Made by a program: the position numbers and the translations under genes. This document shows positions 47,504 through 56,270 of a stretch of 64,000 nt of DNA, in pieces. Source of the DNA: Campylobacter curvus (GTDB taxonomy: Bacteria > Campylobacterota > Campylobacteria > Campylobacterales > Campylobacteraceae); NCBI RefSeq assembly GCF_013372125.1, contig NZ_CP053826.1:496001-560000 (forward strand), given 5' to 3'. The notes under the pieces were generated by a model, which saw only the letters and a list, made by a program, of their open reading frames with translations, had not been told where the DNA came from and did no database searches. Positions within the stretch are counted from its first letter, which is position 1. Every line of letters starts with the position of its first letter.

Positions 47504-49222
47504 ATGAATTTTTCTCCACAAGATATGGATGTAAAAACACTGTTTAAAACGTACCCAACTTTTAGGATACCCGTTTTTCAAAGGGATTATTCTTGGGATA
47601 AGCAGTTTTATAAAAGATTCATAGATGATATTATTAGTGGTATAAAGTCGGCAGGAGACAGTTTATCTAATAATGTGTATTTTATTGGAACTATGGTTTT
47701 TTCTGGAAATTCTAACGAGAATAGTATAGATGTGGTCGATGGTCAGCAAAGATTAACTGTGATTACAATATTATTGTCAGTAATTTCAAATAAATTAATG
47801 GAATGCGGAGAGAAAGGTTTATCTGATGCAACTTTTAGATATGTTAAAGATATTAATGATAATGACGAACCTATAAGGCATTTGATCAGTGATACGTCAT
47901 ATCCGTATTTTGATTGTTATGTGCAATCTAAAGAAAAAACCAATATCCCGGAAGTAGAAACAGAGGAAGAAGAAAACATAAAGCAAACTTACGATTTTTT
48001 TAATATATATTTATCATGTGAGAAATTAAAAGAACAAAATTTGGTCTTTAAAGATTTTGACTATGTGAAGATTTTACTAGCAGTTAGAGATCAAATTCTT
48101 GAGTCAAAACTTATCGCTATAGTAACCAGTGATAAAGATAGTGCATATATGATTTTTGAAATTTTAAATGCTAAAGGTAAAAATCTTGCAAGTATAGATC
48201 TTATTAAAAACATAGTTTTTGAAAAGTTGCACAATGATAAAAATGGAGGAATTGGCTATGCAGAAAGTGTTTGGGAAGGGGTTAAAAAAACTTTAAGAGA
48301 CAGAGATGGCTCAATAGGTTTAGCAACCTTTTATAGACATTATTGGATATCTAAATTTAAAAAAGAAACAAACAATAAGCTTTATGATTCGTTTAAGTCT
48401 TATATAAAAAAAGATGAATACCTTGATTTTTTAAAAGATTTAGAAAAAGAGTCAAAGATTTATATTAGTATTGTTAATCCAAAAATAGAAGATTACAGTA
48501 ATAGGCAAGAATATAAATGGTTAGTTCAAAGTCTACAATCTTTTGGAAGTATATTTAATGTGGTACAAAGCAGAATTATATTACTAGCGCTATTAGATAT
48601 AAAAAAAAGGGAGCTAATTTCAACTTCAAGTTTTAAAAAGGTAATTCAATACCTTGAAAATTTTATTTTCGCATATACAAATATATCAAAGAAACAGGCT
48701 AATATATATGAGACCAATTTTTCTAAATTGGCAATCAAGTTAAGAAAAACACAAAGTAAAAGCGATACAAATACGATTCTTAATGAATTACTCTACGATA
48801 CTTTTAACTCTAAATTGCCGAAGTATGAGGAATTTGAAGAGGGTTTTGTTAAGTTGGCATATAGCGGAAGAAAAAATTTACCAACAAACGTATTGGCTAA
48901 ATATGTTTTAAAGAAGCTTAATCAATATTTTGAGAAAAAGGATTTTTTCTCTGATGATACTTCCGTAGAACACATTATAAATGAAAAATCAGAAGATAAT
49001 GATACTTGCTTGATTGGCAACCTAATTTGTTTAGAGACTCAACTAAATAATGATGCTAGTGATTTAAAATATATTGAAAAAAGGGAAGTTTATAATAAAT
49101 CAAAATATGAGCAAGTTAAAACTTTTATTTCAGAATATTCAGATTTTGATATTGAAGCAGCTAAAGTTCGTTCTAAAAAAATGGCTAGAGAGTATTATGA
49201 TTTTATTATTTGCTATAATTGA
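47504..49222 (+). CDS. GmrSD-like restriction protein (DUF262 + DUF1524)
   Basis: 572 residues. The N-terminal DUF262 domain shows RIPVFQRDYSW (21-31) and IDVVDGQQRLTVI (75-87), the ParB/Srx-like NTPase signature, and FEILNAKGKNLASIDLIKN. The C-terminal DUF1524 HNH-type nuclease has VEHIINEK with His490, then IGNLICLE with Asn506 and QLNND. This fused form matches GmrSD, a type IV restriction enzyme that cuts modified (e.g. glucosylated hydroxymethylcytosine) phage DNA. It is a single gene with no methylase beside it, as expected for modification-dependent systems. Its codons and bases are far more AT-rich than both neighbours, a sign of transfer. AAAGG lies 8 bases before the ATG. Confidence 0.88.
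   Translation: MNFSPQDMDVKTLFKTYPTFRIPVFQRDYSWDKQFYKRFIDDIISGIKSAGDSLSNNVYFIGTMVFSGNSNENSIDVVDGQQRLTVITILLSVISNKLMECGEKGLSDATFRYVKDINDNDEPIRHLISDTSYPYFDCYVQSKEKTNIPEVETEEEENIKQTYDFFNIYLSCEKLKEQNLVFKDFDYVKILLAVRDQILESKLIAIVTSDKDSAYMIFEILNAKGKNLASIDLIKNIVFEKLHNDKNGGIGYAESVWEGVKKTLRDRDGSIGLATFYRHYWISKFKKETNNKLYDSFKSYIKKDEYLDFLKDLEKESKIYISIVNPKIEDYSNRQEYKWLVQSLQSFGSIFNVVQSRIILLALLDIKKRELISTSSFKKVIQYLENFIFAYTNISKKQANIYETNFSKLAIKLRKTQSKSDTNTILNELLYDTFNSKLPKYEEFEEGFVKLAYSGRKNLPTNVLAKYVLKKLNQYFEKKDFFSDDTSVEHIINEKSEDNDTCLIGNLICLETQLNNDASDLKYIEKREVYNKSKYEQVKTFISEYSDFDIEAAKVRSKKMAREYYDFIICYN
49214..49219 (+). promoter_or_regulatory. -10 box for the oxidoreductase gene, inside the restriction gene's end
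   Basis: TGCTATAAT (extended -10 type) at the very 3' end of the GmrSD-like gene, 38 bases before the ATG at 49258. No clear ribosome site is seen before that ATG. Confidence 0.45.
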
Positions 49223-49257
49223 TTAGGGAATTTAAGAAAACAAGAACTGAAATTATT

Positions 49258-49860
49258 ATGAAGCAAATCTGCATCATTTTAGCACATCCTTACGAGAGAA
49301 GTCTAAATGTGGCTATTGCGAACGTAGCGGCAGAAAAACTGCAAAATAGCGGCTACGAGGTTAAATTTCACGATCTATATAAAGAGAAATTTAACCCGAT
49401 CCTTAGCGGCACTGAGCTCGTGAGCGACGAAAGCTACGATGAGCTGTTAAAAGTGCATCAAAAAGACATCGCAAACGACCACGGTATCGTGATCGTTCAT
49501 CCAAATTGGTGGGGCGAGCCGCCAGCCATCCTAAAGGGCTGGATTGATCGCGTGCTAAGGCAAGGAGTGGCCTACGATTTTGCGCCGGGTGATAACGGCG
49601 GCGGGCTTCCGATAGGGCTTTTAAAAGCTGAAGCCGCCGTAGTCTTTAACGCCTCCAATACCCCCGAGGCCAGAGAAAACGAGATATTCGGCGATCCGCT
49701 GGAAAGAATTTGGAAAAGCTGCATTTTTGATTTTTGTGGCGTGAAAACCTTTGAGCGGCTGATGTTTAGAGTGGTTGCGGATAGCGACGAGGTCGAGCGA
49801 AAGGTCTGGTTAGAGCAGGTCAAAGGGGTGCTAGATAGACGCTTTCCTGGGCTTGCGTAA
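49258..49860 (+). CDS. NAD(P)H oxidoreductase, flavodoxin-like fold
   Basis: 200 residues of the Flavodoxin_2/NQO1-YwrO-MdaB family. Motifs: IILAHPYERSLN (FMN/FAD phosphate loop), HDLYKEKFNPILSG, and HPNWWGEPPAILKGWIDRVLRQGVAYDF, the strand-loop contacting the flavin and defining the quinone site. It probably reduces quinones by two electrons and protects against redox cycling. A frame start 39 bases earlier overlaps the previous gene but adds a basic stretch unlike the family; ATG at 49258 gives the normal MKQICIILAHP. Base composition is back to that of the genome. Confidence 0.88.
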   Translation: MKQICIILAHPYERSLNVAIANVAAEKLQNSGYEVKFHDLYKEKFNPILSGTELVSDESYDELLKVHQKDIANDHGIVIVHPNWWGEPPAILKGWIDRVLRQGVAYDFAPGDNGGGLPIGLLKAEAAVVFNASNTPEARENEIFGDPLERIWKSCIFDFCGVKTFERLMFRVVADSDEVERKVWLEQVKGVLDRRFPGLA

Positions 49861-49894
49861 TTTTGTAAAAAAATGGCTTAAATTTGCCAAAAAG

Positions 49895-49909
49895 AGATAA
49901 TCCTTATCA
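49895..49909. promoter_or_regulatory. Fur-box-like dyad upstream of cupin gene
   Basis: AGATAATCCTTATCA agrees at 12 of 14 informative positions with the 7-1-7 Fur consensus TGATAATnATTATCA. It lies about 25 bases upstream of a TACAAT -10 box (49933-49938), i.e. over the -35 region, where a repressor could act. Campylobacter Fur sites vary from this consensus, so the call is tentative. Confidence 0.35.
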
Positions 49910-49966
49910 ACAAATCGTCCAAAAAATTTAGCTACAATGACGCGTAAATTTACGAAAGGAAGAAAA

Positions 49967-50611
49967 ATGAGTAAAATTTACAATCTAAATGCCGATACGA
50001 AAGTGATCGCTAAAAGCGTCGTTAGCAAGAGAATTTTTGATTGCGAGAATGCTCACGTCGACGTGTTTGCTTTTGACGCCGGCGAGGAGCTAGATCATGA
50101 GATGCTATTTTGCGACAGTCTCGCGTGGGTCGTAGAGGGCGAGGCGAGCTTGCTTTACGGCGAGCGAAATTTCACGCTCACGGACGAGACGGCGTGTCTG
50201 ATAGAGAAAAAGGTCTGGCGAAAGCTAGTGTTTAACAAACCGACGAAATACGTCTCAATCGATTTTAAGGAGGATTTGATGATAGAGCATTTAGACAAGG
50301 CGAGTGTTTTTAGCTTGGTGGATGCGGTGGCATACGAGGAGGGCAAGATCGTGAGCAAGACGCTTGTCAAAAATGAAAATGGCTCAATGTCGCTCATCTC
50401 GTTTTCAAAAGACCAGCAGCTCAGCACTCACGCAGCTCCCGGCGATGCACTGCTGATCGCACTTGATGGCGAGATGAAGCTAACGATTGCAGATGAGCAC
50501 TTTGACATCAAAAAGGGCGATACTATCGTGCTTCCGGGCAAGATCCCGCATGCATTAAAGATCGCTGATAAATTTAAAATGCTACTTATCGTAACAAAGG
50601 ATAAGATGTAA
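49967..50611 (+). CDS. Two-domain cupin protein
   Basis: 214 residues with two cupin barrels: the first with DVFAFDAGEELDHEMLFCD and VVEGEASLLYGE, the second with ISFSKDQQLSTHAAPGDALLIALDGEMKL and GDTIVLPGKIPHALK. The second barrel keeps one His in STHAAP and one in PHAL, so may hold a metal; the first has lost most ligands. Such proteins are often small-molecule binding or quercetinase-like; no substrate can be named. GGAAG sits before the ATG at 49967; the longer frame from 49937 begins at the -10 box and is rejected. Confidence 0.82.
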   Translation: MSKIYNLNADTKVIAKSVVSKRIFDCENAHVDVFAFDAGEELDHEMLFCDSLAWVVEGEASLLYGERNFTLTDETACLIEKKVWRKLVFNKPTKYVSIDFKEDLMIEHLDKASVFSLVDAVAYEEGKIVSKTLVKNENGSMSLISFSKDQQLSTHAAPGDALLIALDGEMKLTIADEHFDIKKGDTIVLPGKIPHALKIADKFKMLLIVTKDKM

Positions 50612-50846
50612 ATTTGCTAAGCGACTACCCACTGGCGGTCGCTTTGACCTATCGATCGGCGTTTCGAGCGAAATTTGATCTTATAAAGTAACGTTATCGC
50701 CGATCTTTGTGCTTTCTGTTTTTATGGCTCTTTTAGATGCTTTACATTACATACTCTTAACAAGACTTTGCTGCTAGCTCCCACTGCACACGCTACTCGT
50801 AGCTCTTAGAGGAGATCGGTACCCTGTAATATCGGTATAAAATTTA
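50612..50846. other. Intergenic region with weak terminator hairpin
   Basis: No gene is seen. AAGCGAC (50619-50625) pairs with GTCGCTT (50638-50644) just after the cupin stop, with no long T run. The rest is unstructured, apart from a GGTATAA copy at 50834-50840 that belongs to the repeat group over the next promoter. Confidence 0.4.
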
Positions 50847-50867
50847 TGGTATAATTTTTTTATACCA
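50847..50867 (+). promoter_or_regulatory. Palindromic operator overlapping -10 of the AAA ATPase gene
   Basis: Perfect inverted repeat TGGTATA-(7)-TATACCA. The left arm contains the -10 TATAAT (50850-50855), so a protein bound here would block RNA polymerase. A further direct half-site CGGTATAA lies at 50833-50840. The gene's own ATG is 22 bases downstream. Autoregulation by the encoded winged-helix ATPase is possible. Confidence 0.55.
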
Positions 50868-50888
50868 AATTTTGACAAAGGTAAATTT

Positions 50889-51983
50889 ATGAAAAATCCC
50901 TTTCCTTTCGAGACTTTGGCTGATGGTTCGACATTTTACGGACGCGAAAAAGAGCTCGCGCAGATATATAAATTTGCTAAAAATTCCGCAAATCTACTCA
51001 TCTACTCAAAAAGGCGTATGGGTAAAACCACGCTCATAAAAGAGTTTATGAGACGGCAAAAGAGCGAATTTGCCTGCATTTACAGTGACATTTTTGATAT
51101 CACATGCGGCGAGGATTTCGTGAGAGAGCTTCTAAAAAATACCGCCAAATCGCAAGAACATACCTTTAAAACTACGTTTAATACGCTGCTTTCAAAGCTA
51201 AAACGCATAAGCTTTGAGATCACGCTCGATCCAAACACCTACGAGCTGTCCGCAAATCCTATGATAAAAAATGCGAATTTCGATGAGGCAATGGACGATT
51301 TGTTTGCTATGCTGACTGAAATTTCAAAGGATAAAAAGGTCGTTTTTATAATCGATGAATTTCAGCAGATCGCCGAGTTTAAGGAGCTTAAGATCGATGC
51401 CAGGCTGCGTAAATTTATGCAGCAAAGCAAAAATATCTCGTTTGTATTCCTCGGCTCAAAAAGGCATGTTCTAACCTCGCTTTTTAGCCATAAGATGCCT
51501 CTTTTTGAGATGGCGACCCACCTCGAGCTAGGCGGCATAGAGCCAAACGCAGCCTACGAATACGCAAAGGAATTTCTAAGCGTTTCGCGAGTGCAGATGA
51601 AAAATTTATTCGATCTTTGTAGGTCCGACACGAAGCTCGTTCAAAATATCTTGTATTTCGTCTATGAAAATGAAAAAACGCTTGATGCAAACAGCGTCAA
51701 ATTGGCCTTTAACACACTTTTGCAAAGCAAAGACGGTGCATATAGGCTGCTTTTTGACACATTTACGAGCAATCAAAAAAAGGTGTTGGAGATGATCGTT
51801 TCGCAGCAAAAAGAGTATTTTAAAGCCAGTGTTTTATCCAGCCACAACATCAGCAAAACATCCGTGCAAGCGGCACTCAAACAGCTTTTTGCAAGAGAGA
51901 TCATAGACAAAGAAGACGGAGCGTATTTCGTGCCGGAAACGACGTTTGGCTTTTGGCTGGAAAAGATTTTTAGAGACAAATGA
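50889..51983 (+). CDS. AAA/STAND-type ATPase with C-terminal winged helix
   Basis: 364 residues of the 'archaeal ATPase' (ATPase_2) family. Entry motif STFYGREKELAQIY (14-27), Walker A YSKRRMGKTTLIKEF (39-53, with RRMGKTT in place of GxxGKT), Walker B VVFIIDEFQQI (151-161), sensor FVFLGSKRHV. The last ~75 residues read as a winged helix (NQKKVLEMIVSQQKEYFKAS, then ISKTSVQAALKQLFAREIIDKEDGAYF). Such proteins couple ATP to sensing or DNA binding; many are mobile, some defensive. Function unknown. The palindromic promoter upstream is striking. Confidence 0.82.
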   Translation: MKNPFPFETLADGSTFYGREKELAQIYKFAKNSANLLIYSKRRMGKTTLIKEFMRRQKSEFACIYSDIFDITCGEDFVRELLKNTAKSQEHTFKTTFNTLLSKLKRISFEITLDPNTYELSANPMIKNANFDEAMDDLFAMLTEISKDKKVVFIIDEFQQIAEFKELKIDARLRKFMQQSKNISFVFLGSKRHVLTSLFSHKMPLFEMATHLELGGIEPNAAYEYAKEFLSVSRVQMKNLFDLCRSDTKLVQNILYFVYENEKTLDANSVKLAFNTLLQSKDGAYRLLFDTFTSNQKKVLEMIVSQQKEYFKASVLSSHNISKTSVQAALKQLFAREIIDKEDGAYFVPETTFGFWLEKIFRDK

Positions 51984-52495
51984 TGCTGGAAGTGCAAAAT
52001 GAAACGCTTGCATTTAGCCCCGTATTTGATGAAAATTCTAAAATTTTAATCCTGGGCTCATTTCCTTCGGTCGTTTCGCGTAGGCTGGGATTTTATTATG
52101 CAAATCCGCAAAATCGCTTCTGGCAGGTGCTAGCGCAAATTTTCGACTCGCCTTTGCCGAGCAGCAAAGATGAAAAGATAAATTTTCTTTTAAGCCACCA
52201 GATAGCCATCTATGATGCCGCACTTTCGTGCGAGATAAAGGGCTCTAGCGATGCGAATATGAGAGAGGTGACACCTGTAAATTTAAGTGTGATCTTTTCG
52301 GTCGCAGACATCTCGCAGGTCTTTGCAAACGGTGCTAAGGCCTATGAAATTTCAAAAAAATTTTTAGAAGCGGACATAGAAAAAGCCACTAAAAACAAGA
52401 TCATCCAGCTGCCCTCCACAAGTCCTGCAAATGCTAAATTTAGCCTGCGTGAGCTAGTGAGTCGGTGGCAGGTCGTAAAAAACTTTGTGGTATAA
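51983..52495 (+). CDS. DNA-deoxyinosine glycosylase (hypoxanthine-DNA glycosylase)
   Basis: 170-residue member of the uracil-DNA glycosylase superfamily, family 6 type. Signature motifs: LILGSFPSVVSRRLGFYY followed by ANPQNRFW near the N-terminus, and QLPSTSPANA near the C-terminus. These enzymes remove hypoxanthine produced by adenine deamination. ATG at 51980 or 51983; the second forms TGATG with the previous stop. Coupled to the ATPase gene. Confidence 0.85.
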   Translation: MLEVQNETLAFSPVFDENSKILILGSFPSVVSRRLGFYYANPQNRFWQVLAQIFDSPLPSSKDEKINFLLSHQIAIYDAALSCEIKGSSDANMREVTPVNLSVIFSVADISQVFANGAKAYEISKKFLEADIEKATKNKIIQLPSTSPANAKFSLRELVSRWQVVKNFVV

Positions 52496-52496
52496 T
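52491..52496 (+). promoter_or_regulatory. -10 box of the Bcr/CflA pump gene
   Basis: TATAAT embedded in the stop codon region of the glycosylase gene, 24 bases before the next ATG. Confidence 0.5.
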
Positions 52497-52519
52497 CACG
52501 CCAAAAAACAAGAAAAAGC

Positions 52520-53698
52520 ATGCGGAAAAAACACAATTCACGATTATTTTTACTTCTATTTTTAGGTGCTCTCTCGGCTTTTGGTCCCTTTGTGACCGAC
52601 CTTTATCTACCGGCCCTACCGTCGATCACGACGTGGTTTGATACGAGCGTGTCGGCTACCCAGCTCACGCTTAGCACATCGATGGCCGGGCTTGCCATAG
52701 GACAGCTCATAATAGGTCCTATCAGCGATAAATTCGGCCGCAAAAGGCCACTTACCATCTCGCTCATCATTTACACGATCAGTACCATTTGCATATTTTT
52801 TGCACAAAGCATCGAAATTTTCATCTTTATGCGCGTCATTCAGGGGCTTGCGAGCGCCGGAAGCCTCGTCATCTCTCGTGCAGTGGTGAGCGATCTATAC
52901 AGCGGTCATGAGATGACTAAATTTTTTGGACTGATGATGGTGATAAACGGCATCGCGCCGATCATTTCGCCTATCGGAGGCAGCTTTTTGCTGAAATTTA
53001 CCGACTGGCGCGGAATATTCGTGGTCTTAAGCATCATCGGCGTTTTGCTGTTTGTCGCAAATTTCAACTTCAAAGAGAGCCTGGACGAGCCTCGCCGTAT
53101 AAAAGCGCCTTTGCTCGAGACCTACGGCGTTTATAAGCAAATTTTGATAAACAAAACGTTCATGCTTTTTGTAGCTATACAAACTTGCGCGCTTGGTACG
53201 ATGTTTGCCTATATAGCGTGCTCGTCGTTCATTTTTCAAGATTTTTACGGACTTAGCTCGATGAGCTATAGCGTGTGCTTCGCCTCAAACGGCCTAGCCC
53301 TTGTCATCGGCTCGCGCACGGCTAGCTTTTTAAAGGACAAAACGGCTCTAAGGATCGGCGTTTATGGCATATTTACCTCAAGTATCGTGGTGGGGCTTAT
53401 TTTGACGGCTAAATTTCACGTTTATGCCGTTATAGTGGCGTTTTTCATCATGCTTTTGTTTATCGGCTTCATCCTGCCTACCGCATCGTCGCTAGCCATG
53501 AATAGCGCCAGAAGATACGCCGGCTCGGCCTCTGCGGTGCTTGGATTTTGTCCGTTTTTCCTAGGCGGTATCGTCTCTCCGCTAGTGGGGCTTGGCGATA
53601 TTTTCTACTCCAGCTCGCTTACGATGCTTGTTTGCACGTTGCTTGCATTGACGGCGTTTTTTAAGGTGATGAGGGGCGGACACCTGCAAAATGGCTGA
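52520..53698 (+). CDS. Bcr/CflA family MFS drug efflux transporter
   Basis: 392 residues with 12 hydrophobic spans. The DHA1 (Bcr/CflA) signature is seen at the N-terminus: ALSAFGPFVTDLYLPALPSI, then GLAIGQLIIGPISDKFGRKRPL (motif A), and ISRAVVSDLYSGHE (motif B-like). Family members export drugs such as bicyclomycin or chloramphenicol, or sulphonamides; the substrate here is unknown. Own promoter in the preceding gene's end; overlaps hemD by 8 bases. Confidence 0.92.
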   Translation: MRKKHNSRLFLLLFLGALSAFGPFVTDLYLPALPSITTWFDTSVSATQLTLSTSMAGLAIGQLIIGPISDKFGRKRPLTISLIIYTISTICIFFAQSIEIFIFMRVIQGLASAGSLVISRAVVSDLYSGHEMTKFFGLMMVINGIAPIISPIGGSFLLKFTDWRGIFVVLSIIGVLLFVANFNFKESLDEPRRIKAPLLETYGVYKQILINKTFMLFVAIQTCALGTMFAYIACSSFIFQDFYGLSSMSYSVCFASNGLALVIGSRTASFLKDKTALRIGVYGIFTSSIVVGLILTAKFHVYAVIVAFFIMLLFIGFILPTASSLAMNSARRYAGSASAVLGFCPFFLGGIVSPLVGLGDIFYSSSLTMLVCTLLALTAFFKVMRGGHLQNG

Positions 53699-54335
53699 AA
53701 TTTATCTCGTCTCAAACACTCCCTCAAACGATGAGAGCGTGATAAACCTGCCTGTAAGCGAGATAAAATTTTTAAAATTTGGTCTAAATTTAGATGAATT
53801 TGACGCGCTCGTGGCGACCTCTAAAAACTCTTTCAAGGCCTTAGAATTTAATCATATAAAAATAAAGTCGGATATGCAAATTTACGCTATCGGCGAGCCG
53901 TGCGCCAAAGCCGCCAAGAGATGTGGCTTTAGTAAAATTTATACTGCTAAAAATTCTCACGGAGGCGAATTCGCCGCTGAAATTTCACCTCTTTTAAAAG
54001 GCAAAAAGACGCTTTATCTAAGAGCTAAAAGCATCGTTTCAAATTTAGGTGAAATTTTAAAGCGAAAGGGCATTTTAGTAAGCCAGATTGTAGCCTATGA
54101 GAGCGTTTGCGCTAGGCTTGACAAAGAAAAAATGCCGCCTGAAAATAGCGTTTTGATCTTTTCCTCTCCGTCAAACGTTAAAAATTTTATCCTCAATTTT
54201 GGCTGGCTTGATAGCTACAAAGCCGTAGCCATCGGTGAAACGACGGCAAAAGAGCTGTCGAAATTTACGAATCCCATCGTGAGTGCGAGGCAAGAAATAA
54301 ATGCCTGTGTAGAGCTTGCCAAAACGTTACTTTAA
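53691..54335 (+). CDS. hemD: Uroporphyrinogen-III synthase
   Basis: Cyclises hydroxymethylbilane in haem synthesis. The family is poorly conserved; recognition rests on size (214), the two-lobed alpha/beta pattern, and the motifs LVATSKNSFKAL, IYAIGEPCAKAA, LYLRAKSIVSNL, IFSSPSNVKNFI and AVAIGETTAKEL. The start codon lies inside the MFS gene. No other haem gene is in the window. Confidence 0.88.
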   Translation: MAEIYLVSNTPSNDESVINLPVSEIKFLKFGLNLDEFDALVATSKNSFKALEFNHIKIKSDMQIYAIGEPCAKAAKRCGFSKIYTAKNSHGGEFAAEISPLLKGKKTLYLRAKSIVSNLGEILKRKGILVSQIVAYESVCARLDKEKMPPENSVLIFSSPSNVKNFILNFGWLDSYKAVAIGETTAKELSKFTNPIVSARQEINACVELAKTLL

Positions 54336-54567
54336 GCAAAAAATCTATATAATTTTAAAGCCTGAGTGAAGCGAGTCAGCATTTTACGGGGTCCAACACT
54401 TTTATGTTAGCGAAGACGTACAGGTGCTATGCGATGTGATTTCGTTTGAGTGCGAAAGCGCGAGAGATTGCAACCTTGAGGCGCTTGTCTATTTGCAAGA
54501 TTGGCTTTGTTTACGGGCCACTCTTTTATGCGACGCTCACTTGGGTTTTTAAATTTACGGAGACAAT
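54336..54567. other. Intergenic region before purD
   Basis: 232 bases. TATAAT near 54351 could start a transcript with a ~200-base leader. It can form hairpins: TTTCG/CGAAA, and AAGCGC/GCGCTT near 54455-54490. No riboswitch class is recognised, and a 61-codon open frame (54370-54552) lacks a good start. GGAG lies 5 bases before the purD ATG. Confidence 0.35.
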
Positions 54568-55821
54568 ATGAATATCCTCATCGTAGGAAATGGCGGCCGT
54601 GAGTATGCCATCGCCCTGAAGCTAAAAAGCGAAAAAAATCCTCCCAAACTCTACTTTGCGCCAGGCAACGGCGCCACCTCTGAACTTGGTGAAAATTTAA
54701 AGATAAAAAATCACAACGAGCTGGCGGATTTTGCCAAACGAAACGATATAAATTTGACCATCGTAGGTCCGGAAGCCCCGCTAAGCGAGGGGATCGTAGA
54801 TGTCTTTAAGGCGCACGGGCTTTTGATATTTGGACCGAGCAAGGCCGCCGCGAGACTTGAAGCGAGTAAGGCTTTCATGAAGGATTTTTTAGCAAGAAAC
54901 GGCATAAAAACGGCAAAATATCTAAACACAGACGATAAAAACGAAGCGTTTAAATTTATAGACTCTTTAAGCGTGCCGGTGGTCGTAAAGGCTGACGGTC
55001 TATGCGCAGGCAAAGGCGTGATAATCGCAAAAACTCATGACGAAGCAAAGGCCGCCGTTAGCGATATGCTAAGCGGAGATAGCTTTGGCGAGGCCGGCAA
55101 ACGCGTAGTGGTCGAGGAATTTTTGGATGGATTTGAGCTCAGCTTTTTTGCCATCTGCGACGGGGAAAATTTCTTCAGCCTTCCTGTGGCGCAAGATCAC
55201 AAGCGACTTTTAGATAACGACGAAGGGCCAAATACCGGCGGCATGGGGGCTTACGCACCAAGTCCGCTAGCGACTCCTCATCTCATAAAACGCGTAGAAA
55301 ACGAGATCGTAGCACCGACGCTAAGAGGCATGAAAGCTGAGGGCAATCCCTTTTGCGGAGTGCTTTTTGTAGGGCTCATGATCGTAAATGGCGAGCCTGT
55401 GGTGCTTGAATTTAACGTTCGTTTCGGAGATCCGGAGTGTGAGGTCTTGATGCCTTTAATAGACGCAAATTTAAGTGAAATTTTACTAAACGCCGCCAGC
55501 GGGAATTTAGACAAGATAGACTTTAGACTAAAAGATGAATTTGCCGTAGGGGTCGTGATGGCAAGTAAAAATTATCCATATAAAAGCACCCCTAAAGCAA
55601 GGATAAATATAAAAAATATCCCGCAAAATTCTCACGTAGCCTACGCCGGAGTGAGCGAGGAGGCGGGCGAGATCTATGCTGATGGCGGGAGAGTGCTCGT
55701 TTGCGTCGGATGTGCAAAGAGCATAAAACAAGCTCGCGACAAGGCGTATGAGCTTTGTGAAAACGTGAAATTTGACGGCATGCAATACCGCAAAGATATC
55801 GCTTGGCAGGTGCTTAAATGA
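54568..55821 (+). CDS. purD: Phosphoribosylamine-glycine ligase
   Basis: ATP-grasp enzyme of de novo purine synthesis (second step). 417 residues with [12 protein letters not shown], the [11 protein letters not shown] strand, [15 protein letters not shown] (ATP-binding loop), [13 protein letters not shown] and [13 protein letters not shown] (metal residues). GGAG lies 5 bases before the ATG. It begins a run that continues to pnp without gaps; it overlaps the RDD gene by 4 bases. Confidence 0.97.
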   Translation: MNILIVGNGGREYAIALKLKSEKNPPKLYFAPGNGATSELGENLKIKNHNELADFAKRNDINLTIVGPEAPLSEGIVDVFKAHGLLIFGPSKAAARLEASKAFMKDFLARNGIKTAKYLNTDDKNEAFKFIDSLSVPVVVKADGLCAGKGVIIAKTHDEAKAAVSDMLSGDSFGEAGKRVVVEEFLDGFELSFFAICDGENFFSLPVAQDHKRLLDNDEGPNTGGMGAYAPSPLATPHLIKRVENEIVAPTLRGMKAEGNPFCGVLFVGLMIVNGEPVVLEFNVRFGDPECEVLMPLIDANLSEILLNAASGNLDKIDFRLKDEFAVGVVMASKNYPYKSTPKARINIKNIPQNSHVAYAGVSEEAGEIYADGGRVLVCVGCAKSIKQARDKAYELCENVKFDGMQYRKDIAWQVLK

Positions 55822-56270
55822 ACATGGGTCTGGTAGAGAAACTAGAGCGCGAAAACATCTCGCTGGCGAGCTTTTCAAAGAGGATTTACGCTTATTGCGT
55901 AGATGAGGTTTTGATAAGCATTTTGTTTATGGCGATCTACTGGGACGCATTTAACACGGCAAACACCTACGAGCAGGTCATAGCGCTGGTTTCTAGCCTC
56001 ATTTGGCAGCTTATGGTGCTAAAAATTTTATATCAGACATTTTTTACGTGGTATTATGGGGCGAGCCTTGGTAAGATGGCTTTTAAGATAGTCTGCATCG
56101 ATGCTCAAATTTTGGACAAGCCAAGCTTTATGGCAAGCCTATCTAGGGCCATGATGAGAGTCGTCGGCGAAGCGTGCTTTTATCTGGGTTTTGCGTGGGC
56201 TTTTGGCAATGAGGCGCGCCAAACATGGCACGACAAGATAGCAAGAACGGTCGTCGTAGATGTTCTTTAG
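55818..56270 (+). CDS. RDD family membrane protein
   Basis: 150 residues with three hydrophobic spans. The RDD motif appears as [19 protein letters not shown] (the R..A..xD pattern) and [13 protein letters not shown] in the middle span. RDD proteins are small inner-membrane proteins, some acting as Na+(K+)/H+ antiporters; the role here is unknown. Its 3' end overlaps lptD by 11 bases. C. jejuni has the equivalent after purD (Cj1251, from memory). Confidence 0.85.
   Translation: MNMGLVEKLERENISLASFSKRIYAYCVDEVLISILFMAIYWDAFNTANTYEQVIALVSSLIWQLMVLKILYQTFFTWYYGASLGKMAFKIVCIDAQILDKPSFMASLSRAMMRVVGEACFYLGFAWAFGNEARQTWHDKIARTVVVDVL

Noticed and set aside
54370-54552. Open frame of 61 codons before purD
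   Set aside because: No start codon with a ribosome site; the best GTG (54424) gives a 42-residue Cys-rich peptide with no known relative. Could be a decayed gene, but not supportable.
54336-54567. Possible purine-type riboswitch upstream of purD
   Set aside because: Two hairpins are present but no conserved core sequence of a known purine, PRPP or ppGpp riboswitch is seen.
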